A DNA stretch of 64,000 bases from Eledone cirrhosa (GCA_964016885.1 OZ024742.1:124063328-124127327), one strand, 5' to 3'; counted from the first letter of the stretch, positions 52,845-64,000 are shown. Notes: generated from the sequence alone by a model not told the origin. Translations and numbers: made by a program.

Positions 52845-53030
52845 ATATACCTCTTGCATTACCTTTATTTATATATATTTTGCATTTCTTGAGGAGACTT
52901 TCCAAAATTTCACTATGTTTTATATTACCTTGTCCGACGAACGAATGAGGACGTTTTTTTCGTATTCGTCTTATTCGGGAACCCTCTGGTAATGAGGTAA
53001 TTATATTGTATTGTTTATTGTACATTATAT
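52845..53030 (-). repeat. Inverted terminal copy of the PLE 5' segment
   Basis: Inverse of about 50405-50600, with only a few differences (GAATAAGACGAATACGAAAA, TTCGTTCGTCGGACAAGG). It encodes the same SLLKKCKIYINKGNARGILK frame. Terminal repeats in inverted orientation are known for PLEs. Confidence 0.8.
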
Positions 53031-53071
53031 ATATATATATACAGTAACTTCACCTTACATTACCAGGATAG

Positions 53072-53103
<32 letters not shown>

Positions 53104-53109
53104 TTGGCT

Positions 53110-53397
<288 letters not shown>

Positions 53398-53504
53398 TAT
53401 CCTGGGAATGTAAGGTGACGTTACTGTAGATTCACCCTTGTGAGCCCTATATGTTGGATTCACGTTTGGGGCGAGGTGTAGGACTAAACAGAGTGTAATA
53501 TAAT

Positions 53505-53653
53505 AATACAACGACGATTTGTTATGCCTTCATTACGTGTATTGATTGGTGACACGCGTTTCGCTATTGATACGCTGAATGTTCGATCTGATTAATAGCA
53601 AACATTACCAATCAATAAATGTAATTAAGGCTTAACAAATCGTCCTTGTGTTA
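53505..53653. repeat. Hairpin repeat with hammerhead-like 3' half
   Basis: Arms ACGATTTGTTATGCC..ATTGATTGGT and their inverse (ACCAATCAAT..GGCTTAACAAATCGT) span about 45 bp each. On the minus strand GCGAAACGCGTGTC (53564-53551) equals the typical GAAA-stem III-UC end of PLE-type hammerheads, but the CUGANGA box before it is lost. Confidence 0.6.
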
Positions 53654-54224
53654 TATATATATATATATATATATACATATGTGTCCTGCTGTCTGTGTTG
53701 GCATTCCCTATATCTCAAGTAATACGGTATGTTTATATATATACATTCTGAAAGCCACACCAATGGATATAATACTGGCATTCAGCGCCCCTGCGCCGTT
53801 TCCTGTTGAGGCAGGGTGGACAACCATCAATGCATTTCGATCTGTCTCTCTCTCCCTCTACTACCGGACTTTGAAACAGTGTTATGTTCATAGCTATGAC
53901 TTTCAGAGTGTTTATTTATAAACATACCGTATTTCATTAGATATACGAAATTTCACATGCGTATCTGTATACAGCTACGTTCAAAGCTAACTTCTAATTA
54001 TATATATATGTGTGTGTGGGGGGGGGGGGTTATATAAATATATGCATATATAAATATATATATAAATATATATATATTGAAATATATATATAGTGTGCGT
54101 GTGGGAGAGTGAGAGAGATGGGAAGAGAGAGAGAAATAAAAGCATGCATATAGTATATGAAAATATGAAGTATATGAAAATAAACCTCTCAGACAAATGT
54201 TTTGTGCTATATATGCATGTTGTA
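53654..54224. other. Microsatellites and unassigned DNA
   Basis: (TA)n at 53654-53677, TA/TG with a G11 run at about 54000-54095, otherwise no recognised gene. Confidence 0.6.
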
Positions 54225-54310
54225 GTGCGTTCTGAATTCAAATCAGGACGAGGTCGACTTTTCTTTTCATTTTTCCATAGTCGATAAAAAAAAACAAAAA
54301 AAAACAATTA
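54225..54310 (+). mobile_element. SINE 3'-half fragment
   Basis: GTTCTGAATTCAAATCAGGA, GAGGTCGACTTTTCTTTTCA and TAGTCGATAAAA parallel the B-box and body of the cephalopod SINEs, with many differences. Confidence 0.5.
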
Positions 54311-54706
54311 AGTTATGAGGCTCATTTTACCTTTCCCCACATTCCTTGTCTTGAACCTATTTTAGAAACATTTATTTAGAGTGTATCGATAATAATAAAT
54401 TTAATTCTATTTCAACGTTGTTATTATTATGACGATAACTGTACAACACTTGCATAATCCTGAAATATAAAGAAATTCATTAGTATTTTTTCCCTTATAA
54501 ACTCAGGTGTCCTCTTTGCCTGAAAGGATTTCGAAATCACGAATATATTTTCTCTTCAATCTTGAAATAAAATGTTATTTTTAAATAGCCATAACATTTT
54601 TAACCCTTCATCTATATCTACTACAAATAGAACCATTATATTTCTTGCATAATTAACAAGTAGTTAATACATTATTCCCTTTGTATAGATTTTTTCCTTT
54701 GTATAG
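54311..54706. other. Presumed intronic DNA
   Basis: AT-rich, ending in a duplicated polypyrimidine acceptor (TCCCTTTGTATAG, then TTTTTTCCTTTGTATAG). Confidence 0.45.
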
Positions 54707-54784
54707 AACTGGCCTACAGATACACTAGCTAAACCAGGATTAACATTGGCAGATGTTAATGGAAGACTTCCTGCAACATTATGA
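54707..54784 (+). CDS. Candidate terminal exon of a host gene, 25 codons plus stop
   Basis: After the acceptor TTTTTTCCTTTGTATAG comes an open block, NWPTDTLAKPGLTLADVNGR then LPATL and TGA. Codon use is balanced and the peptide is not low-complexity. It is in the right phase (0) to follow the exon at 38078-38206, giving ..NINFPKP|NWPTDTLAK... I do not recognise the protein. A stop this soon after the acceptor fits a last exon. No polyadenylation signal was confirmed. Confidence 0.4.
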   Translation, partial: NWPTDTLAKPGLTLADVNGRLPATL

Positions 54785-55380
54785 ACAGCAGTATTGCTTA
54801 TAACAAAACGTAATTGGTATGAAGAATGTCCATATTCTTAAGCATCTGCTATCTTTAATTTCCTTTCGATTTGCGTCATTGTAGAATCCAATGTCACATG
54901 TTTCCAGTAAATAATTATACTACCTTAGGTCTTCACATATATTAACTACTATAGATAAAGCAAATGCTTTTCGACTGAAATTTGAACTCGTGATTTTTCA
55001 GATATTCGAAAGAAGAAGAAGCTATGGTAATGATTGTGACGAATCTTGTATACAAAGAAGGTTTCGACTTTCTGAATAAAGAATCAATCAAATTAAAAGT
55101 AGCTGAATTGAAAACATCTTCTTCAAATATTTGGTGTTTGTCTAGTGGTTACAGTTTTCCCTTCATTGATACCTATTTTGCTATAACATGTATATCAATA
55201 GGCTTTCTAGTTAAAATGTTTTAAACGCTTTAGTTAACAATATCTGCTATATTATTTTGCCGCTAAAATTGATCTATTACTAAAGAAGTATTCATATATA
55301 TAAATGAATATTGATATATTCCCAGCAATCTTCCAAAAATATGCAAGCGAACATTAACAATTCCACTGTAGATCCTCTTC
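54785..55380. other. Possible 3' UTR and intergenic DNA
   Basis: A 66-codon frame at 55024-55224 has no recognised match. Otherwise nothing seen. Confidence 0.45.
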
Positions 55381-56565
55381 TAAAGATACCTTGCCCGCGG
55401 TAAACTACCAGGAAAACTAAAAGAAGTCATATATCCTACACAAAATGGAGGAATGAGACCGGATACTAAAAACTACAGATCTCTCTCCCTGACTTTACAT
55501 ATCAGCAAAGAAATGGAACGAATCATCAGGAGGAAACTGATTGCTTTTCTAGAAGAAAACAGTCTTCCAAATGATACCCAGCATAGCTTTCGCACGGGTA
55601 GAGGTTGCCTTTTCCAAGCTCCTGTAGAATTATTACTGAATACTCAAATAACTGCTAGACCGTTCCAAAGTGGATGTGATATATTTTGTCTCTGCGAAAA
55701 CCATCGACAACGTTGATTATGTCACAAACTATGTAGCATTAGCATAGCTGGAAAACTAGGTGTATAGTTCATGACTTCTTAAAAGGCAGACTGTTGTTGC
55801 CGACGAATCGCTCTCAAAGTAAACGATAATAACAAGCCGTGTGCTCCAGGTAACCGTCTTGTGACCACTACTGTGTGTGGTGACACTCCCAGACTTGCCC
55901 TCTGTGATACGGACAGCCTCTCTCACATTTCATGCTGATGACAAGAAAGCAGTACATGGAATTAAGAGACCGGCTGATGCTATTCATATAAAACGAGATT
56001 TAGATCCCATATACGAATGGGCTGAAGTCAACAATGTGTAATATAATGCAGGTAAATTTTAATCCCACCGCTATCAAGCCCACCGCAAAGATAGGACCGC
56101 CACAAGGAAGGTATAATAAACCAGGGGGAATCGAAACCACTGAGTCAAAATCAAAATAGCACCTGGGTTTGACATGAGCAAATATGCATCGTTTCATGCA
56201 CTCATCCCCAAAATGTGCAGAAAACTGGCGGGTTAGACTCTGAGTATTTCGAACACAAGAGACCCGGAAACCATGTTGGTCCGCTGGATGACGTTCGTCA
56301 TCAGCCGAATGGACTATTGCTCTCAGCTGTGGTCGCCCCACAGTGTCAAACTAACTGCAGAACTTGAGCAATCCGACGAAGTTACACCAAAAGCATTGCC
56401 TCAATGATTGCCTCGAAGATTTACTCCCTGTAGTAAATACTGAAGATATACGCAGTATATGTATGGAAGATCCTGGAAGGATTAGCACCAAACATTGGCA
56501 TTGAGGGTAGGACCAGCCCACGAATAGGACGCTACAGTATAGTGCCAAATGTCCAATCTTGTGTT
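55381..56565 (+). pseudogene. LINE, CR1/Jockey-like, RT part
   Basis: The + strand reads KNYRSLSLTLHISKEMERII, RRKLIAFLEENSLPNDTQHS, FRTGRGCLFQ (the NYRPISL..K..E and QHGFR.GRSC motifs), a decayed palm, TFHADDKKAVHGI (YADD with Y changed to H), RDLDPIYEWAEVNN, then in other frames CRKLAG, NTRDPETMLVRWMTFVISRM, DYCSQLWSP and SVKLTAELEQ. This is the RT order of CR1/Jockey elements. Numerous stops and frameshifts; the endonuclease end is missing. It is in the same orientation as the candidate terminal exon 600 bp upstream. Confidence 0.75.
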
Positions 56566-56573
56566 TCTGCGCG

Positions 56574-56635
56574 CGCCCTTGTGTGTGTGTGTGCGTGTGC
56601 GTGTGTGTATATGTGTGTATGTGTGTGCGTGTGTA

Positions 56636-56675
<40 letters not shown>
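56574..56675. repeat. (TG)n microsatellite
   Basis: TG run with CG and TATG interruptions. Confidence 0.95.
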
Positions 56676-56676
<1 letters not shown>

Positions 56677-57639
56677 CTGAAAATAAAAGACAATGCACAA
56701 AATGTTATTGTTTATAAATTTGTGGCTAGTCGTAAATATATACTATATTTTTCGCTTCAAATATAACTATTTATGCATTTCACATGAGTACTTCTGTAAA
56801 TGAGGAGTATGTTAAATCATATCTATACTGAAGAACAAAGATCTACGTTTTCTCAAGTTTTCCATTTATTAATCATAAAATATCAATGTCGGTTTGAGCA
56901 ATGATCTATAAAATACCCCAATATATAACATCGGTTTCATACATAAATTCGTTTGGTGTAATCTTCTTATCATATAAATTTGTATCATAAAGATTCAACA
57001 GTTGAATGTTAACAGTATTATAACTAAAAAGAGCCGATGTGAACGAAATAGGTAAGTTTCGTATATTATTAATCTTGCAGTTTAAATAGACCAGGAAAGA
57101 AACAATTATAAAATTTCCATTTTTGTTGTGATTCACCTCAACTTAAAGGCATCTCGGCTTTGGCTTTCGCATCAACGACGCTGAAAAATACTTGTGATCA
57201 ACACTACGTGTTAACTGCGTGAAATCTTTTGTTCTTTTGTGTTGATCTCCGACACAGTATATTCAGATGAGGCAAATTCTTTCATGTAAAACAATATTTA
57301 TTAAACGATCAAAGAAGAGTGACCATACACAAATATCGACAATATTTATCTTAACGCCGGAGGATTTTGTCATCTAAAATCTCTGACGGAAAGGACTTCA
57401 AGTAGAAGAGTGGTCTCTAAAACTCTATGTGAATTTGCGTGCATATATATATACATATATACATATCCCCCCCCCCCCATATATATATATATATATCAAG
57501 CTTAAACCGGTATTAAACTAGTTAGACGATGATAAAACAGAGTACTCGATACTTCGAATAGTAGAGTGTTGACAGCTGGAAGTCACTTTTGACATGGCAA
57601 AAGCTCAACCGACGTGCGCCGAAGGTTTCTAATATAAAC
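56676..57639. other. Unique AT-rich DNA
   Basis: No gene seen; a C11 homopolymer between TA runs at 57468-57478. Confidence 0.5.
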
Positions 57640-57652
57640 ATATATATATATG

Positions 57653-57702
<50 letters not shown>

Positions 57703-57705
57703 TAT
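57640..57705. repeat. (TA)n microsatellite
   Basis: TA run with TATG start and ACAC end. The following 450 bp hold TG-rich filler only. Confidence 0.9.
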
Positions 57706-58160
57706 GTGGGTGGGTGTATGTTTGTGAGCGTGTGCCAATTTGTAGGTACGTGTGTGTGTATGTATGTACACAGTTTATGGGTGTATAGGGGTTTGTGTAT
57801 CTGTATTGATCATATATGTATATATGTATCGGTACATGCATATGCTTTCATTTACATAAATGATTTAATTAACTTGTGTATATATGATGGTCATTAGTTC
57901 AGATATTATATATAGTGTTCTAAAATTTAAAGTTACATGCTTCCTGAAATTAAATATAAGTAGAATTACTGAGACGGAACCTAAGTTGAAATCCATACTG
58001 CAAATCTAGGTATAAACATAAACAATCAAATGATTAATCCCATGATCCCCAATCGGCATATAGTCACAATATATTTCGACTGTATTGTACATGTTTTCAT
58101 TTGACTATTCTAGCAGTACAATGTTTAAGACATCGTTAAATAGAATATGTAATTCATAGG

Positions 58161-58170
58161 TTTGAAACTC

Positions 58171-58247
<77 letters not shown>

Positions 58248-58250
58248 TCT

Positions 58251-58319
<69 letters not shown>

Positions 58320-58325
58320 TCTCCC

Positions 58326-58395
<70 letters not shown>
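58161..58395. repeat. Higher-order microsatellite: three (TC)n(TA)n units
   Basis: The block (TC)n(TA)n followed by CCTCTCCC is repeated: units begin at about 58163, 58246 and 58318. The junction CCTCTCCCCTCTCTC is the same each time. Confidence 0.9.
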
Positions 58396-58398
<3 letters not shown>

Positions 58399-58924
58399 CG
58401 TTTGCATTGTATCGCCGTTCCACACGTTCGATTAAACATACATTTGTAAAGATATAAAACGAGAAATACGAAATCGTTGCCCATAACTAACATTGGTTCA
58501 CTGCCGATCTTTCTTAGCCATTAATGTTATGGAATTTAATATACGAGATACGTAAACTCATACCTTCAGTAACGAAAATAAATAAATAGTATGAATCGAT
58601 ATTATGAATGTAATACGATTACTGGTATTTACGGCTAGAACGAAGATAAATTGAAAGATCTAGCGTTTGGAAAAGTTGTATGACTGGCCAACCACGGTTA
58701 TTGAAGAAAAATAATTAATCCTTGTGATCAGCTCGAAGGGAATGAAACAAGGAAATCTAAATGTACACATTCTTCTGTTAGTGTTTCTGAGTGTGTAGAA
58801 TCGTAAAGATAAATTACCTGACAACCTAATCACATATGTAAAATCATTGACACGCATTAACGCTATGCACCAACCTCGAAATTAGAGGGAGCAAAATCAT
58901 GCACCCTATCATCAATATTTGTTG
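58396..58924. other. Unique AT-rich DNA
   Basis: No gene or repeat recognised. Confidence 0.5.
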
Positions 58925-58944
58925 CCATTGTATATTCAGTCTAA

Positions 58945-59157
58945 GGCGGTCGTTTGGCAGTATCGGTAGAGGGTCAGGCACCATGCTTTGCAGCATAGAG
59001 TTACGGCGCTTTATAATGTGAGTTCAAATCCCGCCGAGGTTAACTTTGCCTTTCATCCTTACGGGGTCGATAAAATAAATTACCGCTCACGTACCGGGAT
59101 CGATTTAGTCGAATTTCCGCTACCCCAAAATTGATGGCTTTGTGCCTATATAAGAAC
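58945..59157 (+). mobile_element. Cephalopod SINE, variant with longer 3' body
   Basis: Head and middle as in the other copies, but after AAAATAAATTACC it continues GCTCACGTACCGGGATCGAT, TTAGTCGAATTTCCGC and TACCCCAAAATTGATGGC, a different 3' body. It is flanked by CCATTGTATATTCAGTCTAA (58925-58944) and CCATTGTATATTCAATCTAA (59158-59177), a 20-bp target-site duplication with one difference. Confidence 0.9.
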
Positions 59158-59229
59158 CCATTGTATATTCAATCTAACATCTGCACCTAATATTGCAGAG
59201 ACATAAAATTGCCTCTTCTGAGTAGTTTC

Positions 59230-59560
59230 GGCAAACAAGTTTCTATAACTCGTGAGGGAGTTGTAGGGGCGTCCCTAGGCTATTTATAAACATGGCAAAG
59301 GCCAGCACCTCTCCAGGTCTGAATACAGCAGATTCCTCACAGTAAAGGAGAGAGAATGAGAGAATGGAACTGAGATAAAGATATAGAGAAAAGTTCAACA
59401 CCAGTAGCAGACTGTTACTTTTTAATCGACCTCAAACGGATGAAAGGCAATGTTGACGTTGGCGGGATTTAAACTCAGGGAACAGATAGCGGAAAGGAAT
59501 ACCGTAAAGCGTTATATCTCACGTTCTAACGACACTACTAATTCGTCGCCTATCTGGAAT
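59230..59560 (-). mobile_element. SINE with pyrimidine-rich body, copy 2
   Basis: On the minus strand: GGCGACGAATTAGTAGTGTC, a B-box-like GAGTTTAAATCCCGCC, CCTTTCATCCGTTTGAGGTC, then TTCTCTATATCTTTATCTCA, and GCTGGCCTTTGCCATG near the end. Same family as 35690-35925, with a tRNA-like head. Confidence 0.65.
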
Positions 59561-61190
59561 TTCTACCAGTGTCTTAATCTGACAAAAAGGTGTCTCTACA
59601 TATTTAATCATGGATTAATGGATTATCATATCGTATATGTTTAACCATGTGTTATCTATATCCAAATGTTTATACATATACTTATCTACGTATGAGCGAT
59701 TCTTTTTTGTCTAAGTATCGCTCATTCTCGCTCACATAATCTCTTTCTCTCCCTCTTCGTCTACTTTTCTCCCTATCTGTACCTCTCTCTCCTTCCCTCT
59801 TTCTTTCTGTATATATATATATAATATTCTCTTCTGTCGTCAATTTGTTTCTTTTAATCTCAGTAGGTTTCTATGATCTGATTTTCCTTAAAAATCATAT
59901 TTGTAATCTTGTATTTGAGTATAGGTGTTATGTCGATATTGATTTGTTCTTCTTCGGGGCAGAACTTGGACTTTTCATTAGTCTTTTCTGTTATATTCTC
60001 AGCACAACATTGCTGGCTAAAGAGATTGCAAGATATTTGACGTTTATTATTTGGTTCGTTCTATCCTTGCAATTGTCGATTTAATTTGAAGATGTGCGTC
60101 ATCCCTAGGACGTCGCTGTTTCTTTCGGAATATCCTGACTACAGTTACTTTTAATAGACGTATTCTAAGCTATCTCTACAGCAATCTTGAAAATCATTAG
60201 ATTGTATGTAATATTTGCTAGTTTTGTTAGGATTACTGTCCAAAGTTATTACACTGTATAACCGTATAACAATCGTTTCTGTTTGTGCAACAATAAGTTG
60301 GTGCCCGCACTGCTGATTTCCTCCGTACAATCGGAAATACGACGGCTCCTTTGATGAGGGAGCTCCGGGAGGGAGCTTGATTGTGGTAGCGGATGTTAGT
60401 GGCCACTGACCGCGGGAATGCCTTTGCCATTTTGTCCACGGGGCAAAGGCGAGGCACCTCTCAGACGGATGCAGTGCTTGTCCAAATCTCTTCCTTTCTT
60501 TCGTTATTTCGTCCTTTTCTCTTTTTCTTCTTTTCATTTCCTCTTTTTTCTTTAATATATTTTGTTTTCTTTATTAGTGTGCTTTGTATTTAATATACAA
60601 TGTTCAATTATCTTTATGTTATCTATTCCCCTGTTTTTTGCTTTTAGTCCAGAGCACTGTGCTATAGATGAACCACAATTTGGCTTACTGTTTCTTTATA
60701 GAGCCTTGCAGGATATGGGATATTGGCCGTGGGGGCCTTTTCTCTCCATTGTCACTTTAGTATATTTTATAATTACATTTTAATTTTTCATTTATTTGAT
60801 ATTTTAGCATTTTTATTGTGTCACTTTTATTTCCTAATTTATCCCTTCCTTCTATATAGAAAAATTCCTTTTTTTTTATTGAGCTTTTTATTTGGTTATT
60901 TATTGCAATTACCTGAATTTCTCGAGAAGCATATAAGTATTTATTCCACTAGGAATGTTCTTATATATATTACACCTTATGTAGGGGATAGTTATAATCC
61001 TTCTACATTTGAATGGAGGAGGTGGTTTCGGTACAATGTCACTAGATTTTGTTCTATTTCATTTCTTTAATATCTTTAATCTAAATGTTTCACCGTTTCG
61101 TTTTGTCATGTTAACGGTTTTAGTTTATACCTAATGTTACCACCATATCAACATACTCTAAATGTTATGTGACATTCAATTAATAATGAA
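59561..61190. other. Unassigned DNA with one GC-rich island
   Basis: 60290-60480 is GC-richer than its surroundings and covered by minus-strand frames of 74 and 128 codons; there is a TGGTGCCCGCACTG at 60299 that might be mistaken for a primer binding site. No retroviral or LTR coding sequence was found. The rest is T-rich with no recognised gene. Confidence 0.45.
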
Positions 61191-61232
61191 TGATGGCAAT
61201 AACTACTGAATCAATTTTAAATAACAAAGATA

Positions 61233-61241
61233 ACAATAGTA

Positions 61242-61295
<54 letters not shown>

Positions 61296-61320
61296 TAATA
61301 ATAGTAATAATAATAATAAC
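61233..61320. repeat. (TAA)n microsatellite
   Basis: AAT/TAA trinucleotide run. Confidence 0.95.
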
Positions 61321-61637
61321 GAGAGTGCAAGAGAAGGAGAGGGAGAAAATTAACCGATACCAGGACTTAAAGTGGGAGGTAAAAAGGATTTGGAACTGCC
61401 ATGAAGTCAAAATGATCCCGATTGTCATAGGCGCACTGGGGACTATCTCAAAAGGTTTCCAGGGATGGTTAAAGAAAATCGGCCCCTTCACGCTTTTTGG
61501 AACGCTTCAAAAGGCATGCTTGCTGGGAACAGCAAGAACTGTCCGATACGTCCTGAATATCTGAGGCTGCAGGTAGTGGCTTGATATTCATTCCAACGGA
61601 CTTTCCAGTTAACTAACATCAATGACTGTGATTCAAG
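61321..61637 (+). pseudogene. LINE C-terminal tail and 3' UTR
   Basis: The frame reads REKINRYQDLKWEVKRIWN, MIPIVIGALGTISKGFQGWL and KACLLGTARTVRYVLNI with a stop at 61562-61564. This is the widely conserved end of a metazoan LINE protein type (VVIGALG.I.K...WL then LLGTARI.RKVL). The frame is intact for this part. A 70-bp 3' UTR and an AATAAT tail follow. The upstream RT is missing, replaced by (TAA)n, so it is 5'-truncated. Confidence 0.72.
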
Positions 61638-61640
61638 GTA

Positions 61641-61671
<31 letters not shown>

Positions 61672-61679
61672 AATAATGA
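61638..61679. repeat. (TAA)n shared 3' tail of two LINEs
   Basis: AATAATAAT run that is the + strand tail of the LINE to the left and, inverted, the (ATT)n tail of the LINE to the right. Confidence 0.85.
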
Positions 61680-64000
61680 TTTCATTTATTAGCCACAAGG
61701 GCCGACATGTAGGGGTCAATACAAAGACAAGTATCGTGGGGGTTTACAATAAGGTCGAGTAAAAGTGAACAATGGCAAGACTAATTTAATTTAAAAAGGA
61801 AGATGTAAAAATATAGAATAAACTATGCATAAATATAACAAACTAAATTCCCCGATAGGGGGTAGACGACCCTGGGGTCTCTCACGTGCCCCACCAATCC
61901 TGAACCACCCTGCGCTTATAGGGTACCCAGGGAGAGCACCCCTCTCCTCAAGTTAGCTAGCCTATAGGCGCATAGTCAGAGTAGGCCAATTCACACGGGC
62001 CATTTTCGCCACATTTCATCCACCTTTTAGCAAATGTACTGGGGGGCGGAGGGGGGGCATCACTTCTCTCTCGACCCTCACCTTACTTTCCAGGTGAAAC
62101 TTGAAGAAGTTGATGAGGGATTGACGAAGAGAAAAGTGTCTGTCTTCAGTCCTTTTAATCTGGTCCACCATATAACCTCTTTCTCAACTGCCACCAGACA
62201 GAGGAAAATGTCTTGCTCTTCCTGACCTAAGGAATGCAGCGTGTCGATCTCCACTATGGACTCGGCCGATCGCCGGATTTGTTCCACAAGCGACAGTAGC
62301 TGTTCGACATAACACCACAAGTCAGTAATGCACGGACATTGGACAAGTGCGTGCAGAACGGTTTCGTCGTTCTGTGCGCATCTTGGGCAGGTCCGTCTGA
62401 CAGCACTTTCGTGCCTGTAGTGTTTATCCCGAACCGGCAGTGCCCCCCGGTAGCACTGCCAAGCAAGGCATTTCTGGAAATGGTCCATCTTCCTCGGCTC
62501 GAAAGTCCTCCGGTACAGACTTGTCTGTTCGACTTCGTCGAGGCGCAAAGCTTCTCCGAGTGCGTCATCGCACTTGCCCACCACTAATCCTCTATAGAAC
62601 TCGAGAGGGGAAGTTGCACTGATCGCATTGCCCGCTTGGTAGAGGAGCCAGTCACCCAGTCTCGGTCTATTCTTGACCCATGACTGCATCTCAGTCAAGA
62701 AATGAGCTGCGGAAAGGCCCGTCTCATAAACGGCGACAACACCTGTTCACCTTTTACGCAGAATATCTGGAGATGTCGCTGCCTCAACGCATGTCTGCGC
62801 ATCATTAGCCACGGCATGCCCAGCCCTCTGCGTAGAGGGTACTGGCATCAGATAGACCGCCTCACCAACGGAACATTTCCCCTCAACAAGAATTGGAAGA
62901 GGAGCCGTTCCAACTTGACGAGGCGCGGACAGGGGCAAGGCACGACGGTCAGGCGGTAGTAGATGACAGACGCGATGTTCGCATTCGCCACATCCGCGCG
63001 ACATTTCAGTGATAGCTTCCTCCAAGCCCATTTTTGGGTGAGACTGGCTACTCTACTCGTTACCTCGTCCCAATTATTTTCCAGCTGGAAGTCTGGTCCG
63101 AACCAAACCCCGAGCAACGGTACCGCCCCGTCCGTCCAGCGCCCCACGACGCTGTTGGACCACATGGGCTTGCCTCTCCTGGTTCCGAGCTGCAAGCCCA
63201 CCGTCTTTTCCGGGTTAAGTTTGGCTCCTGTCAACCTTTCATATTCCTTCAATAAGGTGCCGACCACCTCGATTTCTGAGGTGTTCGACACCATCACGGT
63301 GATGCCGTTCGTATAAGCCGACACCGCCTTTCCACGTCCCGGTTCGAGCAGGATACCTGCAACAAATCCAGCTTCCACAGGCTCGAGAGTCAATACGTAC
63401 AGAAGAGAAGAGAGAAGGCACCCTTGACGGCGCGATCGGGAGAGCCGAAATGGTTCCGAAAGGTGGCCATTAACCTTGACCACCGAGCGTGTGCCGCTGT
63501 GCATTGCAGCGATCCAGCTTCTGAAGACAGGGCCGACCGAAGCCAGCTGCTTTGAGGACAAACTCCAGATTCCCGTTTTGCTGCCAGTTGCAGTAGAGTG
63601 CTTCGAGGAGTTCGGAGAACAAGTCTTTCATATTAACGTAAAGCTTGTAGGGCAGACCATCCAAACCGGGTGACTTCAAGTAATTGGCCTTTCGCAGCGC
63701 TCAGCGTCGACTGTCGAGATGCGCGGCAAGCCGTCAAGGTAGGGACTGAAATCCGCTACTCTCTCTGACACGCCACTCTCCCCGAAAAACCGAGCAAAGT
63801 GCTGGCGAAAGGCCTCACACATCCGCTTGGAATCGCTTATCTCGAGTCCGTCTCGGTCCGCCAAAGACCGAATTGTGGTTTTATTACCACGCTGCGCCTC
63901 CGCCACACGGACCCATCGAACAGCTTTGGTTCCCTCGTTTCTCAGCGCACGCGCCATAGCTCTGGCAATGCAACCTTCGTGTTTCGCATTGAAGAAATGG
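61680..64000 (-). pseudogene. LINE family D, RT to 3' end, runs off the right edge
   Basis: Minus strand from the edge: VRWVRVAEAQRG, RQHFARFFGESG, then in other frames MKSPGLDGLPYKLYVNMKDL (the KSPGLDGLP motif), LKAAGFG, PVFRSWIAAMHSG, VKVNGHLSEPF, RRQGCLLSSLLYVLTLEP (RQGCPLSPLLY) and VSAYTNGITVMVS, where the catalytic AYADD has become AYTNG. Next are YERLTGAKLNPEKT, VPLLGVWFG, VPLVRRSI, WVKNRPRLGDWLLY, MDHFQKCLAWQ and the zinc-binding CPRC..NDETVLHALVQCP, with a stop near 62078 and a 3' UTR ending GGCTAATAAATGAAATCATT plus (ATT)n. Roughly a hundred RT residues are missing between the DGLP and AAGFG blocks. The clade is not resolved (Tx1- or I-like is possible). Confidence 0.8.

Noticed and set aside
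60290..60480. Possible LTR retrotransposon start, with TGGTGCCCGCACTG as primer binding site
   Set aside because: No paired LTRs and no gag or pol sequence in the area; the match is short and could be chance.

Overview
This is eukaryotic, intron-and-repeat DNA, almost certainly from a cephalopod (octopus-like) nuclear genome. The basis is (i) at least seven copies of a tRNA-derived SINE whose body and 3' half (TGCCTTTCATCCTTACGGGG, then a GTCGATAAAATAAAGTACC block and a GTAGAAACAATTATT end) match what I know of octopus SINEs, (ii) very heavy (TA)n, (CA)n and (GA)n microsatellite load, and (iii) many invertebrate-type LINE and Penelope-like element (PLE) remnants. No operons, prokaryotic genes, CRISPR arrays or viral genes were seen. 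No complete host gene lies in the window.

Layout. 0-4.6 kb: nested repeats, two dead PLE GIY-YIG fragments and a LINE 3' end, separated by (TA)n arrays. 4.6-9 kb: mostly unique AT-rich DNA with two SINEs that carry clear target-site duplications. 9-17 kb: three LINE relics and quiet DNA. 19.7-25.2 kb: a dense PLE zone, with a nearly full-length RT plus GIY-YIG pseudogene (22.57-24.28 kb), its non-coding flank, and two large foldback repeats. 25.3-27.8 kb: LINE tail, SINE, a possible coding exon and a hairpin with a hammerhead-like core. 29.7-32.25 kb: a decayed transposase-like gene split by a SINE. 32.5-37.5 kb: microsatellites, foldbacks and SINEs. 38.08 kb and 54.71 kb: two in-phase exons with good splice signals that may belong to one host gene on the + strand. 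44-48 kb: a large foldback, a LINE and a three-unit, 310-bp tandem array with one hammerhead-ribozyme-like motif per unit. 50.4-53.0 kb: a PLE with an inverted copy of its 5' part at its far end. 55.4-56.6 kb: a CR1/Jockey-like LINE. 58-64 kb: SINEs, two LINE 3' ends tail to tail around a (TAA)n tract, and a LINE that runs off the right edge.

Main point of interest. The array at 47056-47960 looks like a retrozyme-type element: identical non-coding units, each with a self-cleaving type-I hammerhead core on the minus strand, a palindromic CGCG stem III and a long perfect outer stem, set inside a (CA)n(TA)n...(TA)n(TG)n tract. Degenerate versions of the same core recur in at least eight other repeat families here, next to PLE coding relics that could supply the replication machinery. 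Everything functional about this is inference; the sequence shows only the motifs, the repeats and the linkage.
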